A stretch of 64,000 bases of DNA from Caballeronia sp. dw_19 (GCF_018449515.1 NZ_JAAVUQ010000007.1:62001-126000), one strand, 5' to 3'; counted from the first letter of the stretch, positions 8,190 to 17,292 are shown. Made by a program: numbers and translations. The notes: generated from the sequence alone by a model not told the origin.

Positions 8190-9806
8190 TTATACAAGCT
8201 CCGGCTCGCGTCGCGAAACCGCACTCCTCACCTTGAGCGGCGCGCCGGGCCGGCGCGGCCGCTCCGAAGCGGACGCATCGCCGCGCAACGTAAACACCGC
8301 CACCGCGTCACGCAACGAATTGGCCTGCTCGGCAAGCGCATGCGCTGCCGCGGAGGCTTCCTCGACGAGCGCGGCATTCTGCTGCGTGACCTCGTCCATC
8401 TGCGTGACGGCCGTATTGACCTGTTCGATCCCCGTGCTCTGCTCCTGTGACGCCGATGAAATCTCGCCGACGATATCCGTCACACGCTGCACCGATCCCA
8501 CGATCTCCTCGATGATCCGCCCCGCGTCGCCAACGAGTGCGGAGCCCGCATTGACGCGGTCGGTCGACTGGACGATCAATGCCTTGATTTCCTTCGCTGC
8601 CGTTGCGCTGCGCTGCGCGAGCGTGCGCACCTCGGCGGCGACCACGGCGAAACCGCGCCCTTCCTCGCCCGCGCGCGCCGCTTCCACGGCCGCGTTGAGC
8701 GCAAGGATGTTGGTTTGAAACGCGATGGCGTCGATCACGGCGATGATCTCCTCGACCTTGCTCGAACTATCGGCGATTCCGTGCATGGTTTCCACGACCT
8801 GACCCATCATCACGCCCCCGCGCGAAGCGGTGTGCGAGGCCGCGTCCGCAAGCGTGGATGCCTGTCGCGCGTTCTCCGCGTTCTGGCGGACCGTGCCGGT
8901 GAGTTCTTCCATGCTGGCCGCCGTTTCTTCAAGCGATGCCGCCTGCTCTTCCGTGCGCGACGAGAGGTTCAGGTTGCCCGATGCGATCTCGGCGCTGGCC
9001 GTCGCCACGCCCTCGGCGTTCTCACGAACCTTCGCGACCACTTGCGACAAACTCGACTGCATGTCCTTCAGTGCCGCGAGCAATTGCGCGATCTCGTCCT
9101 GGCCGCTGGAGTCAAAGTCCATCGACAGATTGCCGGTCGCAACAGCCTGTGCGCAGCGCAACGCGTGGCCAAGCGGTCGCGAGACCGTCCGGCTGAACAT
9201 GACGCCGCCGATCATCGCGAGTGCGAGCACCGCCAGCATCAGCGCGACGCTGATTTCGGTCGCATGGCGCGCATCGACAGCGGCCTTCGCTGAAACTTGC
9301 GCACTGTCAGCCGCGATTTTCTGGGCGGCCTGTTCAAGCAGCGCCGACGGTTCGCGGTCCACGCCGGCCACGGCTTTATCGCCGGCGGAGGGTTCGAAGC
9401 CAGCGGACTTGAACGCCTCGAAGCCCCTGCGATAACCCTCGCCCATCGAGGCGTGCGCGATCGCAAAGCGCTCGATCAGCGTGCGGCTTTCACCTTCCGG
9501 CAGCTTCGTCCTGAGATCAGCCGCGAGCGCGCCGACGGTCTTTTCACGGGTCTGGAAAGCGGACCAGTATTTGTCGAGCTGTGCCGGGTCCTTGCCGCGC
9601 AACAATGTGTCCTTCCACTCCTGGACTTGCAGCTTGAACGCGACAAGCGTGGCGGACACCATCCGTTCGTTCGCCACGTTGTCCTGCACCGTGGTTCCGT
9701 AGGCGTTGATCGACTGGTTGAGGGCGAAGATGCCATACAGCGCGCCCGCGAACATCAGCAGCAGCGCGACGGTGAAGGCAAGAGGGATTTTGAGGCTGAG
9801 CTTCAT
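8190..9806 (-). CDS. Methyl-accepting chemotaxis protein
   Basis: 538-aa chemoreceptor. TM1 is at residues ~8-28, followed by a periplasmic helical sensor domain (~30-185, four-helix-bundle type), TM2 (~187-207), a HAMP domain, and a long coiled-coil signalling domain with the conserved hairpin region around EIIAVIDAIAFQTNILALNAAVEAARA. The C-terminus ends REPELV without an NWETF-type CheR tether. The ligand cannot be read from sequence; the position inside a sulfonate-use block makes a sulfonate or related organic acid an attractive guess only. Start ATG 9806 with a GGGAA element. Confidence 0.9.
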   Translation of the reverse strand: MKLSLKIPLAFTVALLLMFAGALYGIFALNQSINAYGTTVQDNVANERMVSATLVAFKLQVQEWKDTLLRGKDPAQLDKYWSAFQTREKTVGALAADLRTKLPEGESRTLIERFAIAHASMGEGYRRGFEAFKSAGFEPSAGDKAVAGVDREPSALLEQAAQKIAADSAQVSAKAAVDARHATEISVALMLAVLALAMIGGVMFSRTVSRPLGHALRCAQAVATGNLSMDFDSSGQDEIAQLLAALKDMQSSLSQVVAKVRENAEGVATASAEIASGNLNLSSRTEEQAASLEETAASMEELTGTVRQNAENARQASTLADAASHTASRGGVMMGQVVETMHGIADSSSKVEEIIAVIDAIAFQTNILALNAAVEAARAGEEGRGFAVVAAEVRTLAQRSATAAKEIKALIVQSTDRVNAGSALVGDAGRIIEEIVGSVQRVTDIVGEISSASQEQSTGIEQVNTAVTQMDEVTQQNAALVEEASAAAHALAEQANSLRDAVAVFTLRGDASASERPRRPGAPLKVRSAVSRREPELV

Positions 9807-10117
9807 CGATGGTTCCCGGATTCGGCAAGCCGCGACCGGAGCGCGCGGTTGGACTACTGCTTATCGGTCCATTCGCATAAAACTGAAGGGGCACAGCCGC
9901 TGGGCAATGACCGTGCAACGACCCCGGTTACCGAATCCGATAGAACACGATTTTTCACCATCGCTTTGGCGCGCGTTCTACTAATAATCAGACAATAACG
10001 TGCTTCAAATTTTCCAATGCCGTAATCCAGCACTTGCCATCAATAAGCGACTTCGCGACACGTATCGAGCGTTGTCGTCTGCGTCATTTGAGAGGCACCG
10101 AAAATTGCTATGCATCA
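9807..10117. other. Intergenic region between chemoreceptor and pta
   Basis: 311 bp with no convincing reading frame. It should hold the chemoreceptor promoter and the 3' end region of the pta transcript. I saw no strong intrinsic terminator. Confidence 0.4.
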
Positions 10118-11167
10118 TCACGACGGGTGACTGTCGATGCCGGAGTCTGCGAGGGTTGGTGTGGTGCCCAATGGCGCTTGCGCCTGCACCACGGTTACGG
10201 CAATGACGTAATAAATGTCATCTGCACTGCAGCCGCGTGACAGATCGTTGGCAGGCTTTCGAAGGCCCTGCAATAGCGGGCCGATCGCCTTTGCCCCGCC
10301 TACCCTTTCTGCCAGCTTGTAGCTGATATTGCCGGCCTCCAGACTCGGAAAGACCAGCACGTTGGCCCGGCCGTGCACGTTCGAGTGATCTATCTTGCGT
10401 TCGGCGATCTCGGCGACGAGCGCCGCGTCGAGTTGCACATCGCCATCGATAGCAAGCTTTGGGCGCTGCTGCCTGACCAGGCGCGTTGCCTCCACCACCT
10501 TGTCGACTGCCGCATGCCGGGCGCTTCCGCTCGTCGAAAATGACAGCATGGCCACGCGCGGTTCATCCATCAAAAGGTTCTGCGCGCTATCTGCTGCCGC
10601 CATGGCGATCTGCGCCAGCTCATCCGCATTGGGGTCCACTACCAACCCGCAATCGGAGAAGATAATCCCACCCTTGAGCGTGTGGAAAGGTTCGCACAAC
10701 ATCATCAGAAAGAAGCTGGAAACCAGCTTGAACGATGGGTTAATGCCGATGATCTGGATAGCGGTTCGGACCACGTCGGCAGTGGTGTGTACTGCACCGG
10801 ACACCGAACCATCGGCATAACCCAGCCGGACCATCAGGTTGGCAAAACAGAGGGGCTTTAGCACTTCCCGCTTTGCCTCGTCCAGCGTCATGCCCTTGCC
10901 GGATCGCAGCTCGAAGAGGCATCGGTACAAGGATGGACCGAGCGGTGAAGTGGATGGGTCCACCAGTTCTATTCCGGCCAGATCGATACCCTGACTGGCC
11001 GCCACTTGAAGAATGTGCGGGACATCCCCCACCAGAATCACGCGGGCAATGCATTCCACGGTCACGCGTTGCGCCGCCTGAAGAATCCGCGGGTCCTCCG
11101 CCTCGCTCAGTACGATGCGCATAGGATGAATGCGGGCGCGCTCGATGATGCGGTTAATCGGCTTCAT
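10118..11167 (-). CDS. pta: Phosphate acetyltransferase
   Basis: 349-aa short-form Pta, converting acetyl phosphate plus CoA to acetyl-CoA. Visible family features are the N-terminal IIERARIHPMRIVLSEAED, the central MVRLGYADGSVSGAVHTTAD and the C-terminal HGRANVLVFPSLEAGNISYK block. In C2-sulfonate degraders pta follows xsc and takes the acetyl phosphate made from sulfoacetaldehyde. Here it lies 112 bp downstream of xsc on the same strand, with a 13-bp hairpin between them. The start at 11167 has only a weak ribosome site. The tail after VVQAQA is longer than in compact Pta proteins. Confidence 0.92.
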   Translation of the reverse strand: MKPINRIIERARIHPMRIVLSEAEDPRILQAAQRVTVECIARVILVGDVPHILQVAASQGIDLAGIELVDPSTSPLGPSLYRCLFELRSGKGMTLDEAKREVLKPLCFANLMVRLGYADGSVSGAVHTTADVVRTAIQIIGINPSFKLVSSFFLMMLCEPFHTLKGGIIFSDCGLVVDPNADELAQIAMAAADSAQNLLMDEPRVAMLSFSTSGSARHAAVDKVVEATRLVRQQRPKLAIDGDVQLDAALVAEIAERKIDHSNVHGRANVLVFPSLEAGNISYKLAERVGGAKAIGPLLQGLRKPANDLSRGCSADDIYYVIAVTVVQAQAPLGTTPTLADSGIDSHPS

Positions 11168-11204
11168 GGATTACTCGGTCACGGTTGCCAAAGACGGCCG
11201 GCTG

Positions 11205-11237
11205 ATGCTGGAAACGGCAGCAGTCCGTTTCCAGCAT
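11205..11237 (-). promoter_or_regulatory. Strong hairpin between xsc and pta
   Basis: ATGCTGGAAACGG (11205-11217) pairs perfectly with CCGTTTCCAGCAT (11225-11237): 13 bp with a 7-nt loop and no T-tract. It sits 38 bp upstream of the pta start. It may be a partial terminator, an mRNA-stability element or an attenuator setting the xsc:pta ratio. Confidence 0.6.
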
Positions 11238-11279
11238 GTCAGGTTCCACGAGAGCCTTAGCCCCCGGAAGCTGGAAGCC

Positions 11280-13112
11280 TCACACGTAGTCTTTGTACTT
11301 ATCGAGCAATCGCACGGGCTTGGCGAGCGCATCACGACGGAACGGGTCTCCGAGTTCTCGCGTACACATGATTTCGATGATGGTGGTCTTGCCGTGATTC
11401 ATCTGCAAATCGATCGCACGCTTGAGCGCAGGGCCGACATCCTCAAGCCGATTCACCACGATCCCTTCAGCGCCCATCGCCTTGGCAATCTCCGCAAAGC
11501 TTTGGTTATCCAGCTCTCCGGCCACGAAGCGCCGGTTATAGAAGTCGACCTGATTCTTCTTCTCCGCGCCCCACTGCCGGTTATGAAACACCACCGCCGT
11601 CACCGGGATGTTGTGACGCACGCAGGTCATGGTTTCCATCAGGCTCATGCCCCAGGCGCCGTCGCCGGCATAGGACACCGCCGGCCGGTGAGGTGCTGCC
11701 ACCTTCGCCCCGATGATGGTCGGGAACGCGTACCCGCAATTGCCCCAGCTCATCGCGGCAAAGAAGCTGCGCGGCTTGTTAAAGCGCAGGTAACTGTTGG
11801 CCACCGAGTTGATGTTGCCTATATCCGTGGACACCATCACGTCCTCAGGCATCGCCTTTTCCAGTTCGCGCAGCACCTGACGCGGATGCAGATACTGCCC
11901 ACCGCCCAAGGGCCGCTCGTGCTTCTGCTCCTCGATCATGTCCAGGCTGTAGGCATCGCGCTCATGGGTCCACTCGTCGAGTTCCTTCTCCCATGCCGCC
12001 TTCTCGGCCGCGATCTGGCGGGCGCGCTCTTCACGCGTGGCATCGCTTGCCAGCGTGCGCCCATCGAGCCGCTGGCTCAGTGCAATGGCGGCCGCTTTCG
12101 CATCACCACAGATGCCCACCGAGATCGTCTTCACGAGCCCAAGCATCTTGTGATCGGCATCGATCTGGATGATCTTCGCGTCCTTGGGCCAGTAGTCCAT
12201 GCCGTGCTGCGGCAACGTGCCGAAGGGTCCAAGACGCGAGCCGAGCGCGATCACCACATCGGCTTGCGCCAGCAGCTTCATGGCAGCCTTGGAGCCCTGA
12301 TAACCCAGCGGGCCGCACCACAGCGGATGCTTCGCCGGAAACGAATCGTTATGCAGGTAGCTGTTGACCACCGGCGCCCCGAGCCGCTCGGCCAGCGCCT
12401 GGCACTGTTCGATGGCATCGCCCATCACCACGCCACCGCCCGAGATGATCACGGGGAACTTCGCCTGTGCGATCAGCTCGGCCGCTTCGTTGAGGCTCTG
12501 TTCGCCGCCCGGGCCGCGATCCAGATTCTGCGGTTTCGGGATCTCGGCCTTGATCTGACCATAGAAGTAATCGCGCGGGATATTGAGCTGGGTCGGCCCC
12601 ATCTCGGCCTTGGCGCGATCAAAACACCGGCCGGTGAATTCAGCCATGCGCGCCGGATGCGTAACGTGGCCCTGATACTTGGTGAACTCCTGGAACATCG
12701 GCAACTGGCGCGCTTCCTGGAAGCCGCCCAGCCCGATGCCCATGGTGCCGGCCTCAGGCGTCACGATCACCACCGGGCTATGCGCCCAGTAAGCCGCAGC
12801 AATAGCGGTGACGCAGTTGCTGATACCCGGTCCGTTCTGGCCGATCACTACGCCATGGCGCCCGGAGACACGTGAATAGCCATCGGCCATGTGGCCCGCA
12901 CCCTGTTCGTGAACCACGGGAATCAGACGAATACCGGCTGGCGCGAAGATGTCCATCGCGTCCATGAAGGCCGAGCCCATGATGCCGAACATCTCGGTGA
13001 CGCCGTTGGCGGCGAGCGTTTCAACGAACGCTTCAGACGGGGTCATGGCCTGGGGGCCGGTGCGCGCGACAGTAGTGGAAGCGCTGCTGGCTACGGGGTC
13101 TTGCTCGCTCAT
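11280..13112 (-). CDS. xsc: Sulfoacetaldehyde acetyltransferase (ThDP-dependent)
   Basis: 610 aa from the ATG at 13112, which has GGAG 8 bases upstream (a 20-codon in-frame extension exists but lacks a ribosome site). The protein has the three-domain ThDP fold: N-terminal Pyr domain with VVHEQGAGHMADGYSR holding the catalytic Glu, a central domain, and a C-terminal PP domain with SYAGDGAWGMSLMETMTCVR. It cleaves sulfoacetaldehyde with phosphate to acetyl phosphate and sulfite, the convergence point of taurine, isethionate and sulfoacetate breakdown. Neighbours are pta, sau, ise and tau genes and a sulfite dehydrogenase. The TPEAGTMGIGLGGFQEA segment is typical of Xsc rather than acetolactate synthase. 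Confidence 0.95.
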   Translation of the reverse strand: MSEQDPVASSASTTVARTGPQAMTPSEAFVETLAANGVTEMFGIMGSAFMDAMDIFAPAGIRLIPVVHEQGAGHMADGYSRVSGRHGVVIGQNGPGISNCVTAIAAAYWAHSPVVIVTPEAGTMGIGLGGFQEARQLPMFQEFTKYQGHVTHPARMAEFTGRCFDRAKAEMGPTQLNIPRDYFYGQIKAEIPKPQNLDRGPGGEQSLNEAAELIAQAKFPVIISGGGVVMGDAIEQCQALAERLGAPVVNSYLHNDSFPAKHPLWCGPLGYQGSKAAMKLLAQADVVIALGSRLGPFGTLPQHGMDYWPKDAKIIQIDADHKMLGLVKTISVGICGDAKAAAIALSQRLDGRTLASDATREERARQIAAEKAAWEKELDEWTHERDAYSLDMIEEQKHERPLGGGQYLHPRQVLRELEKAMPEDVMVSTDIGNINSVANSYLRFNKPRSFFAAMSWGNCGYAFPTIIGAKVAAPHRPAVSYAGDGAWGMSLMETMTCVRHNIPVTAVVFHNRQWGAEKKNQVDFYNRRFVAGELDNQSFAEIAKAMGAEGIVVNRLEDVGPALKRAIDLQMNHGKTTIIEIMCTRELGDPFRRDALAKPVRLLDKYKDYV

Positions 13113-13140
13113 GGTGGTGTCTCCGGGTTTATCTATAAAA

Positions 13141-13160
13141 CGGAACGTATTGTTCCGAAA
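13141..13160. promoter_or_regulatory. Palindrome upstream of xsc, candidate IclR-type operator
   Basis: CGGAAC-GTATT-GTTCCG (13141-13157) is a perfect 6-bp inverted repeat with a 5-nt spacer, extended to GTTCCGAAA (13152-13160), about 30 bp before the xsc ATG. The half-site GTTCCGAAA recurs (inverted) at 29804-29812 before an IclR gene. Confidence 0.6.
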
Positions 13161-13210
13161 TGTACAGTTCATGAGGAAAGATAAAATAAGATGAACCCGT
13201 CGTCAATCCA

Positions 13211-13241
13211 CATTTACAATAAACGGTATGATTTGTATCTA
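13211..13241 (+). promoter_or_regulatory. Duplicated 31-bp promoter/operator, copy 1 (towards cobS-like gene)
   Basis: A 31-bp block identical to the reverse complement of 17487-17517. It contains TTTACA, a 17-bp spacer, then TATCTA, which fits a sigma-70 promoter firing rightwards into the CobS-like gene 86 bp downstream. The spacer includes AAACGGTATGATTTG, whose strict conservation suggests a regulator site between -35 and -10. Confidence 0.65.
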
Positions 13242-13326
13242 AAAAAGAAGAAAGCTATGATGAGCGCAAGTAAGCCGACTGCCTGGATGAACGCGTCGCA
13301 GCGGTGACACAAGAGAGGAGACGGAA

Positions 13327-14334
13327 GTGATTGATGGTGCGACCAGCGGAATAAGCGCAGTGAACAAGCCAGACAAGATGGTCGCGGTACGGGATGTGTT
13401 CGGCATCGATTCCGACCTGATGGTGCCCGCCTTCAGCGAACCCGACGACCACGTTCCGGAAATCGATGCGGTTTATCGCTTCAACCCGGAAGTGACGACC
13501 GCGATCCTCGCGGGCTTCGCCCGTAACCGCCGGGTCATGGTGCAGGGGCTGCATGGCACGGGCAAATCGACGCATATCGAACAGGTGGCGGCCCGGCTCA
13601 ACTGGCCGTGCGTGCGCATCAATCTGGATGGTCATATCAGCCGCCTCGATCTGGTGGGAAAAGATGCGATCGTCGTGCGCGACGACATGCAGGTGACGGA
13701 GTTCCAGGAAGGCATCGTGCCGTGGGCGCTGCAGCGGCCGGTCGCGTTGATCTTCGACGAATACGACGCCGGCCGCCCCGACGTGATGTTCGTGATCCAG
13801 CGCATCCTGGAACGTGATGGCAGGTTCACCCTGCTTGACCAGAACCGCGTGATCCGTCCGCACCCATACTTCCGTCTGTTCGCCACCAGCAATACGGTGG
13901 GTCTGGGCAACATTAACGGCCTGTATCACGGCACCCAGATGTTGAACCACGCGCAGATGGACCGCTGGAACGTGGTCGCCACGCTCAATTACCTGCCGCG
14001 CGCGGAAGAAACGGGGATCGTGCTCGCGCGCGTGCCCGAGCTTGCCGACGACGCCGGCCGTGCACTGATTGAATCGATGGTGAGCGTGGCTGAACTTACG
14101 CGCAAAGGCTTCACGACCGGCGATGTATCGACGCTTATGTCGCCGCGTACGGTGATTGACTGGGCGGAAAATTGCCAGATCTTCCACGATCCGGCGCGTG
14201 CCTTTCGTCTGACGTTCCTCAACAAGTGCGACGAGGCTGAGCGGCCGATCGTCGCCGAGTATTTCCAGCGTTGCTTTGGCAAGGAGCTGGACGACACGTC
14301 CGAGCGAAAGAGCCTCGCAACGGAGTCTCGCTGA
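13327..14334 (+). CDS. CobS-like AAA+ ATPase (MoxR-type metal-chelatase subunit homologue)
   Basis: 335 aa from a GTG at 13327 with AGGAG 6 bases upstream. It has Walker A GLHGTGKSTH (~75-84), Walker B VALIFDEYD, sensor-1 LFATSNTVGLGNINGLYHGT and an arginine-rich lid, closely following CobS of aerobic cobaltochelatase. No large chelatase subunit (CobN) or corrin pathway gene is in the window. Such stand-alone CobS/CobT pairs belong to the MoxR-VWA type of ATP-driven protein or cofactor maturases. It overlaps the CobT-like gene (TGATG) and is divergent from xsc. Which enzyme it activates is unknown; nearby candidates are Xsc, the PhnW-like enzyme or the Soe enzyme. Confidence 0.85.
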   Translation: MIDGATSGISAVNKPDKMVAVRDVFGIDSDLMVPAFSEPDDHVPEIDAVYRFNPEVTTAILAGFARNRRVMVQGLHGTGKSTHIEQVAARLNWPCVRINLDGHISRLDLVGKDAIVVRDDMQVTEFQEGIVPWALQRPVALIFDEYDAGRPDVMFVIQRILERDGRFTLLDQNRVIRPHPYFRLFATSNTVGLGNINGLYHGTQMLNHAQMDRWNVVATLNYLPRAEETGIVLARVPELADDAGRALIESMVSVAELTRKGFTTGDVSTLMSPRTVIDWAENCQIFHDPARAFRLTFLNKCDEAERPIVAEYFQRCFGKELDDTSERKSLATESR

Positions 14335-16073
14335 TGGAAATGGATAGGCACCGCGAGCAGCGCGAGAATCTGTGCGCATCGGCGGTACGTGCCCTCACAG
14401 GCGACGCGGCGCTCGACTACCGCAACGGCCGCTTGTGCCGCGACCTGCGCCCGCTGCCGCTCAATGCGCCGCATCTGCGCCGCGATAGGATGGCGAACAG
14501 GCTGGACTGCCTGCGCGGCGCGGCCGATGGTGCCGCCCTGCGTCTGATGCGCTCCGATGCGACCCTGCATAGCCGGTTATGCCCCGCCGACCCCGTCGCG
14601 CGCCTCGTGTTCGAACTGCTTGAGCAACTGCGCTGCGAAAGCCTGACACCGCCCGGCATGCCCGGTCTTGTGAATAACCTTCGTCAGCAGTTCGAAGCCT
14701 GGTCGCGAAGTTTTTATCGCTCTGGACAGGCGGAAAGCCATATCGGCAACCTGCTTTATACCGTCGCACAAATTTCCTGGTCGCGCCTCTCGGGTTGGCC
14801 GGTGCTCGAAGAAACCGAGGGCCTGATCGAACATACGCGCGCTGGGATTGCGCCGGCGCTGGGCGTTTCGTTGGCCGGCCTGCGGCGGCATCGCGCGGAG
14901 CAAAGTGCGTTCGCGGTCCACGCGCTTGAGATGGCCCACCTTGTGAGCGAAATGATCCGGGACGCGCGCGAGCAGCACACGCTGGATGAATCAGCAGATA
15001 AGACGGACGACGAAGCCACCCGCACGGCGGTATCGCTATGGTTCGATTTCGATGACAACGAGAACGCGGATGAAGACGAGTCGATGGCAGCCGTCGTCAC
15101 TGGCGTAGGCCGCGTGCCGGGGGCGTCCAGCGACAGCTACCGCGTTTTCACCCAGCGCTATGACCGGGAGATTCATCCGGGCTCGCTTGTGCGCAAGGCG
15201 CTGCTGGCGGAGTATCGCGAGCGCCTCGACGAGCGGATTGCGACGCAAGGCATCAACGTTCCCCGGCTGGCCCACGCGCTGCGGATTGCGCTCGCCATCC
15301 CGCAACGCGACGGCTGGTCGTTCGGAGAGGAGCATGGCCGCATCGACGGACGGCGCCTCGCGCAACTCGTTAGCTCTCCTTCTGAGCGACGCTTATTTCG
15401 GCTGGAACGGGAAACGCCTCTGGCCGATTGTGCAATCAGTTTCCTGATCGACTGCTCGGGCTCGATGCGCGCCCATATTGAAGCAGTGGCCGTCATGGTG
15501 GACACGCTCGTGCGCGCCCTTGATCAGGCCGGTGTGACTACCGAGGTACTGGGTTTCACCACGGGCGCCTGGAACGGCGGCCGCGCCCGGCTCGACTGGA
15601 TGGCTCGTGGGCGGCAGCCTCATCCCGGCCGGCTCTGTGAACTCTCGCACATGGTGTTCAAGGATGCGTCCACCAACTGGCGACGAGCCCGCGCGAATAT
15701 AGCCGCGCTCTTCAAGGCCGATCTGTTTCGCGAAGGCGTGGATGGCGAGGCGATCGACTGGGCGTGCACGCGACTGCTTGCACGCAACGAGCGAAGGCGG
15801 ATCGTGATCGTGATTTCAGACGGCAGCCCGATGGAAGGCGCCACGGTCCTCGCGAACAACGCGCGTTATCTCGATAATCATCTGCGCGAAGTCATCGCGC
15901 GCCACGAGGCCGCGCGAGATGTGGAGGTGCTGGGATTAGGCATTGGGCTGGATCTCAGTCCGTACTACCGGCATTGCCTCGCGATGGACTTGTCCGTGCA
16001 GCCCACCATGGCGATGTTCGGCGAACTGGTGCGATGGATCGGCGGACGCAGGCATGCAGTGAGTATCAGGTAA
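14334..16073 (+). CDS. CobT-like VWA-domain protein, partner of the CobS-like ATPase
   Basis: 579 aa. Its ATG at 14334 overlaps the stop of the upstream ATPase gene (TGATG), so translation is coupled. The N-terminal half is helical with an acidic linker (FDFDDNENADEDES, ~240-255). The C-terminal VWA domain carries a MIDAS motif, DCSGS at residues 373-377, plus the ISDGSPMEGA metal-site loop. This matches CobT, which forms a two-tiered ring with CobS. The gene ends in a nested hairpin shared with the convergent PhnW-like gene. Function is inferred from fold only: an ATP-driven co-chaperone or metal-insertion partner. Confidence 0.85.
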   Translation: MEMDRHREQRENLCASAVRALTGDAALDYRNGRLCRDLRPLPLNAPHLRRDRMANRLDCLRGAADGAALRLMRSDATLHSRLCPADPVARLVFELLEQLRCESLTPPGMPGLVNNLRQQFEAWSRSFYRSGQAESHIGNLLYTVAQISWSRLSGWPVLEETEGLIEHTRAGIAPALGVSLAGLRRHRAEQSAFAVHALEMAHLVSEMIRDAREQHTLDESADKTDDEATRTAVSLWFDFDDNENADEDESMAAVVTGVGRVPGASSDSYRVFTQRYDREIHPGSLVRKALLAEYRERLDERIATQGINVPRLAHALRIALAIPQRDGWSFGEEHGRIDGRRLAQLVSSPSERRLFRLERETPLADCAISFLIDCSGSMRAHIEAVAVMVDTLVRALDQAGVTTEVLGFTTGAWNGGRARLDWMARGRQPHPGRLCELSHMVFKDASTNWRRARANIAALFKADLFREGVDGEAIDWACTRLLARNERRRIVIVISDGSPMEGATVLANNARYLDNHLREVIARHEAARDVEVLGLGIGLDLSPYYRHCLAMDLSVQPTMAMFGELVRWIGGRRHAVSIR

Positions 16074-16089
16074 CGGATGATAGAAGCGC

Positions 16090-16131
16090 AGATGCGCCCA
16101 GGCCGGGCATATCGCCCGGCGAAGCGCATCT
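16090..16131. terminator. Bidirectional nested hairpin between convergent genes
   Basis: Outer stem AGATGCGC / GCGCATCT (16090-16097 / 16124-16131) encloses inner stem CCGGGC / GCCCGG (16103-16108 / 16114-16119). It fills the 58-bp gap between the CobT-like and PhnW-like stop codons. No T-tract is present, so it may act as a stability hairpin or weak terminator. Confidence 0.6.
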
Positions 16132-17292
16132 CTACGCAACAGCCGTGGCGGTCAGGCTATTCACACCCATTTCATCCAGCACGTCGCGCACGGCGGCGAT
16201 CAAACCGTGCATCTCCTTTTCGTAGAGCCGGCCGATGCAGCCGATACGAAACGATTCCGCGATCGTCAGCTTGCCCGGATAGATCACATAACCGCGTGAT
16301 TTCAGGCCATCGTAGAAACGCTCGAAGACAAAGCGCGGATGCGCGGGCATCCGGAAGGTCACGATGATCGGTGCCTGCAAATCCGCCTTCAGCAAGAGCT
16401 CAAAACCGAGCGCCTTCATGCCGTCGACCAGAACACGGCAGTTGTTCCGATACCGCCCGCCTCGCCCGCCAACGCCCCCCTCCGCATCAAATTCCTGAAG
16501 CGCCTGATGAAACGCCACGATCACATGCGTAGGTGGCGTGAACCGGTACTGCCCGGTCTTTTCGAAATTCGCCCACTGGTCGTGCAGGTCGAGGACCAGC
16601 GTGGTGGCGTTGCCCTTGGTCGCGGCCAGCGCGTCGCGCCGGCATACGACGAAGCCAAGTCCCGGCACGCCCTCGATGCACTTGTTCGACGAAGCCGCCA
16701 CCGCGTCCGCGTGGATCGCGGGCGCGTCGATCGGCAGTGCGCCGAAGGCGCTCATTGAGTCGATGAGATAGCCCTTTTTGTACTTGGCCGCGAGCGTGCC
16801 GATCTCGGCAATCGGGTTAAGGATGCCCGAGGTCGTCTCGCAATGGACCACGAAGATATGCGTGATCGAGGGCGTGCGCTTCAGTATGGTCTCGATCTTT
16901 TTCAGGTCCGGCGGCGCATCTTCGGCCGTCTCATGGGTGACGGTCTTGCGCCGGGCGATGTCGAGGATGCGTTTCGCGCGCTGCCCATAAGCGCCGTTGA
17001 TGAGCAAGAGGACCTTTCCGGTCGCCGGCACGAAACTGGTCAGCATGGCTTCGACGGCAAAGGTGCCGGAACCTTGCATAGGCACCGTGACATAGTCGCC
17101 TTCGCCGTGAACGATCTCGGCGAGTCGCGCGAGCACGGCTTTGTTGATCGCAACAAAACTTGCATCGCGCGAGCCCCAGTCGTGCGCCATCGATGCCTTG
17201 ACGGTACGCGAAGTAGTCAACGGCCCGGGCGTCAGGAGAAAGGGATCGCCCGTTTCGGAAGCAGCTGGTTTGAGGACCGCGGATTGATTCAT
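16132..17292 (-). CDS. phnW: PhnW-family (class V) aminotransferase, 2-aminoethylphosphonate:pyruvate type
   Basis: 386 aa from the Met at 17292 (longer frame upstream is unlikely; the ribosome site is weak). The family start LLTPGPLTTSRTVKASMAHDWGSRD, split here as LLTPGPL and HDWGSRD, and the PLP-lysine region DAVAASSNKCIEGVPGLGFV are characteristic of PhnW, which turns 2-aminoethylphosphonate plus pyruvate into phosphonoacetaldehyde plus alanine. No phosphonatase PhnX or other phosphonate gene is in the window. Its neighbours act on sulfoacetaldehyde, the sulfonate analogue of phosphonoacetaldehyde. It shares a duplicated promoter block with the CobS-like gene. It may act on AEP, taurine or both; this cannot be decided from sequence. 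Confidence 0.85.
   Translation of the reverse strand: MNQSAVLKPAASETGDPFLLTPGPLTTSRTVKASMAHDWGSRDASFVAINKAVLARLAEIVHGEGDYVTVPMQGSGTFAVEAMLTSFVPATGKVLLLINGAYGQRAKRILDIARRKTVTHETAEDAPPDLKKIETILKRTPSITHIFVVHCETTSGILNPIAEIGTLAAKYKKGYLIDSMSAFGALPIDAPAIHADAVAASSNKCIEGVPGLGFVVCRRDALAATKGNATTLVLDLHDQWANFEKTGQYRFTPPTHVIVAFHQALQEFDAEGGVGGRGGRYRNNCRVLVDGMKALGFELLLKADLQAPIIVTFRMPAHPRFVFERFYDGLKSRGYVIYPGKLTIAESFRIGCIGRLYEKEMHGLIAAVRDVLDEMGVNSLTATAVA

Noticed and set aside
11130..12875. 581-codon rightward frame antisense to xsc
   Set aside because: Mirror frame of xsc with skewed composition; no ribosome site or domain.
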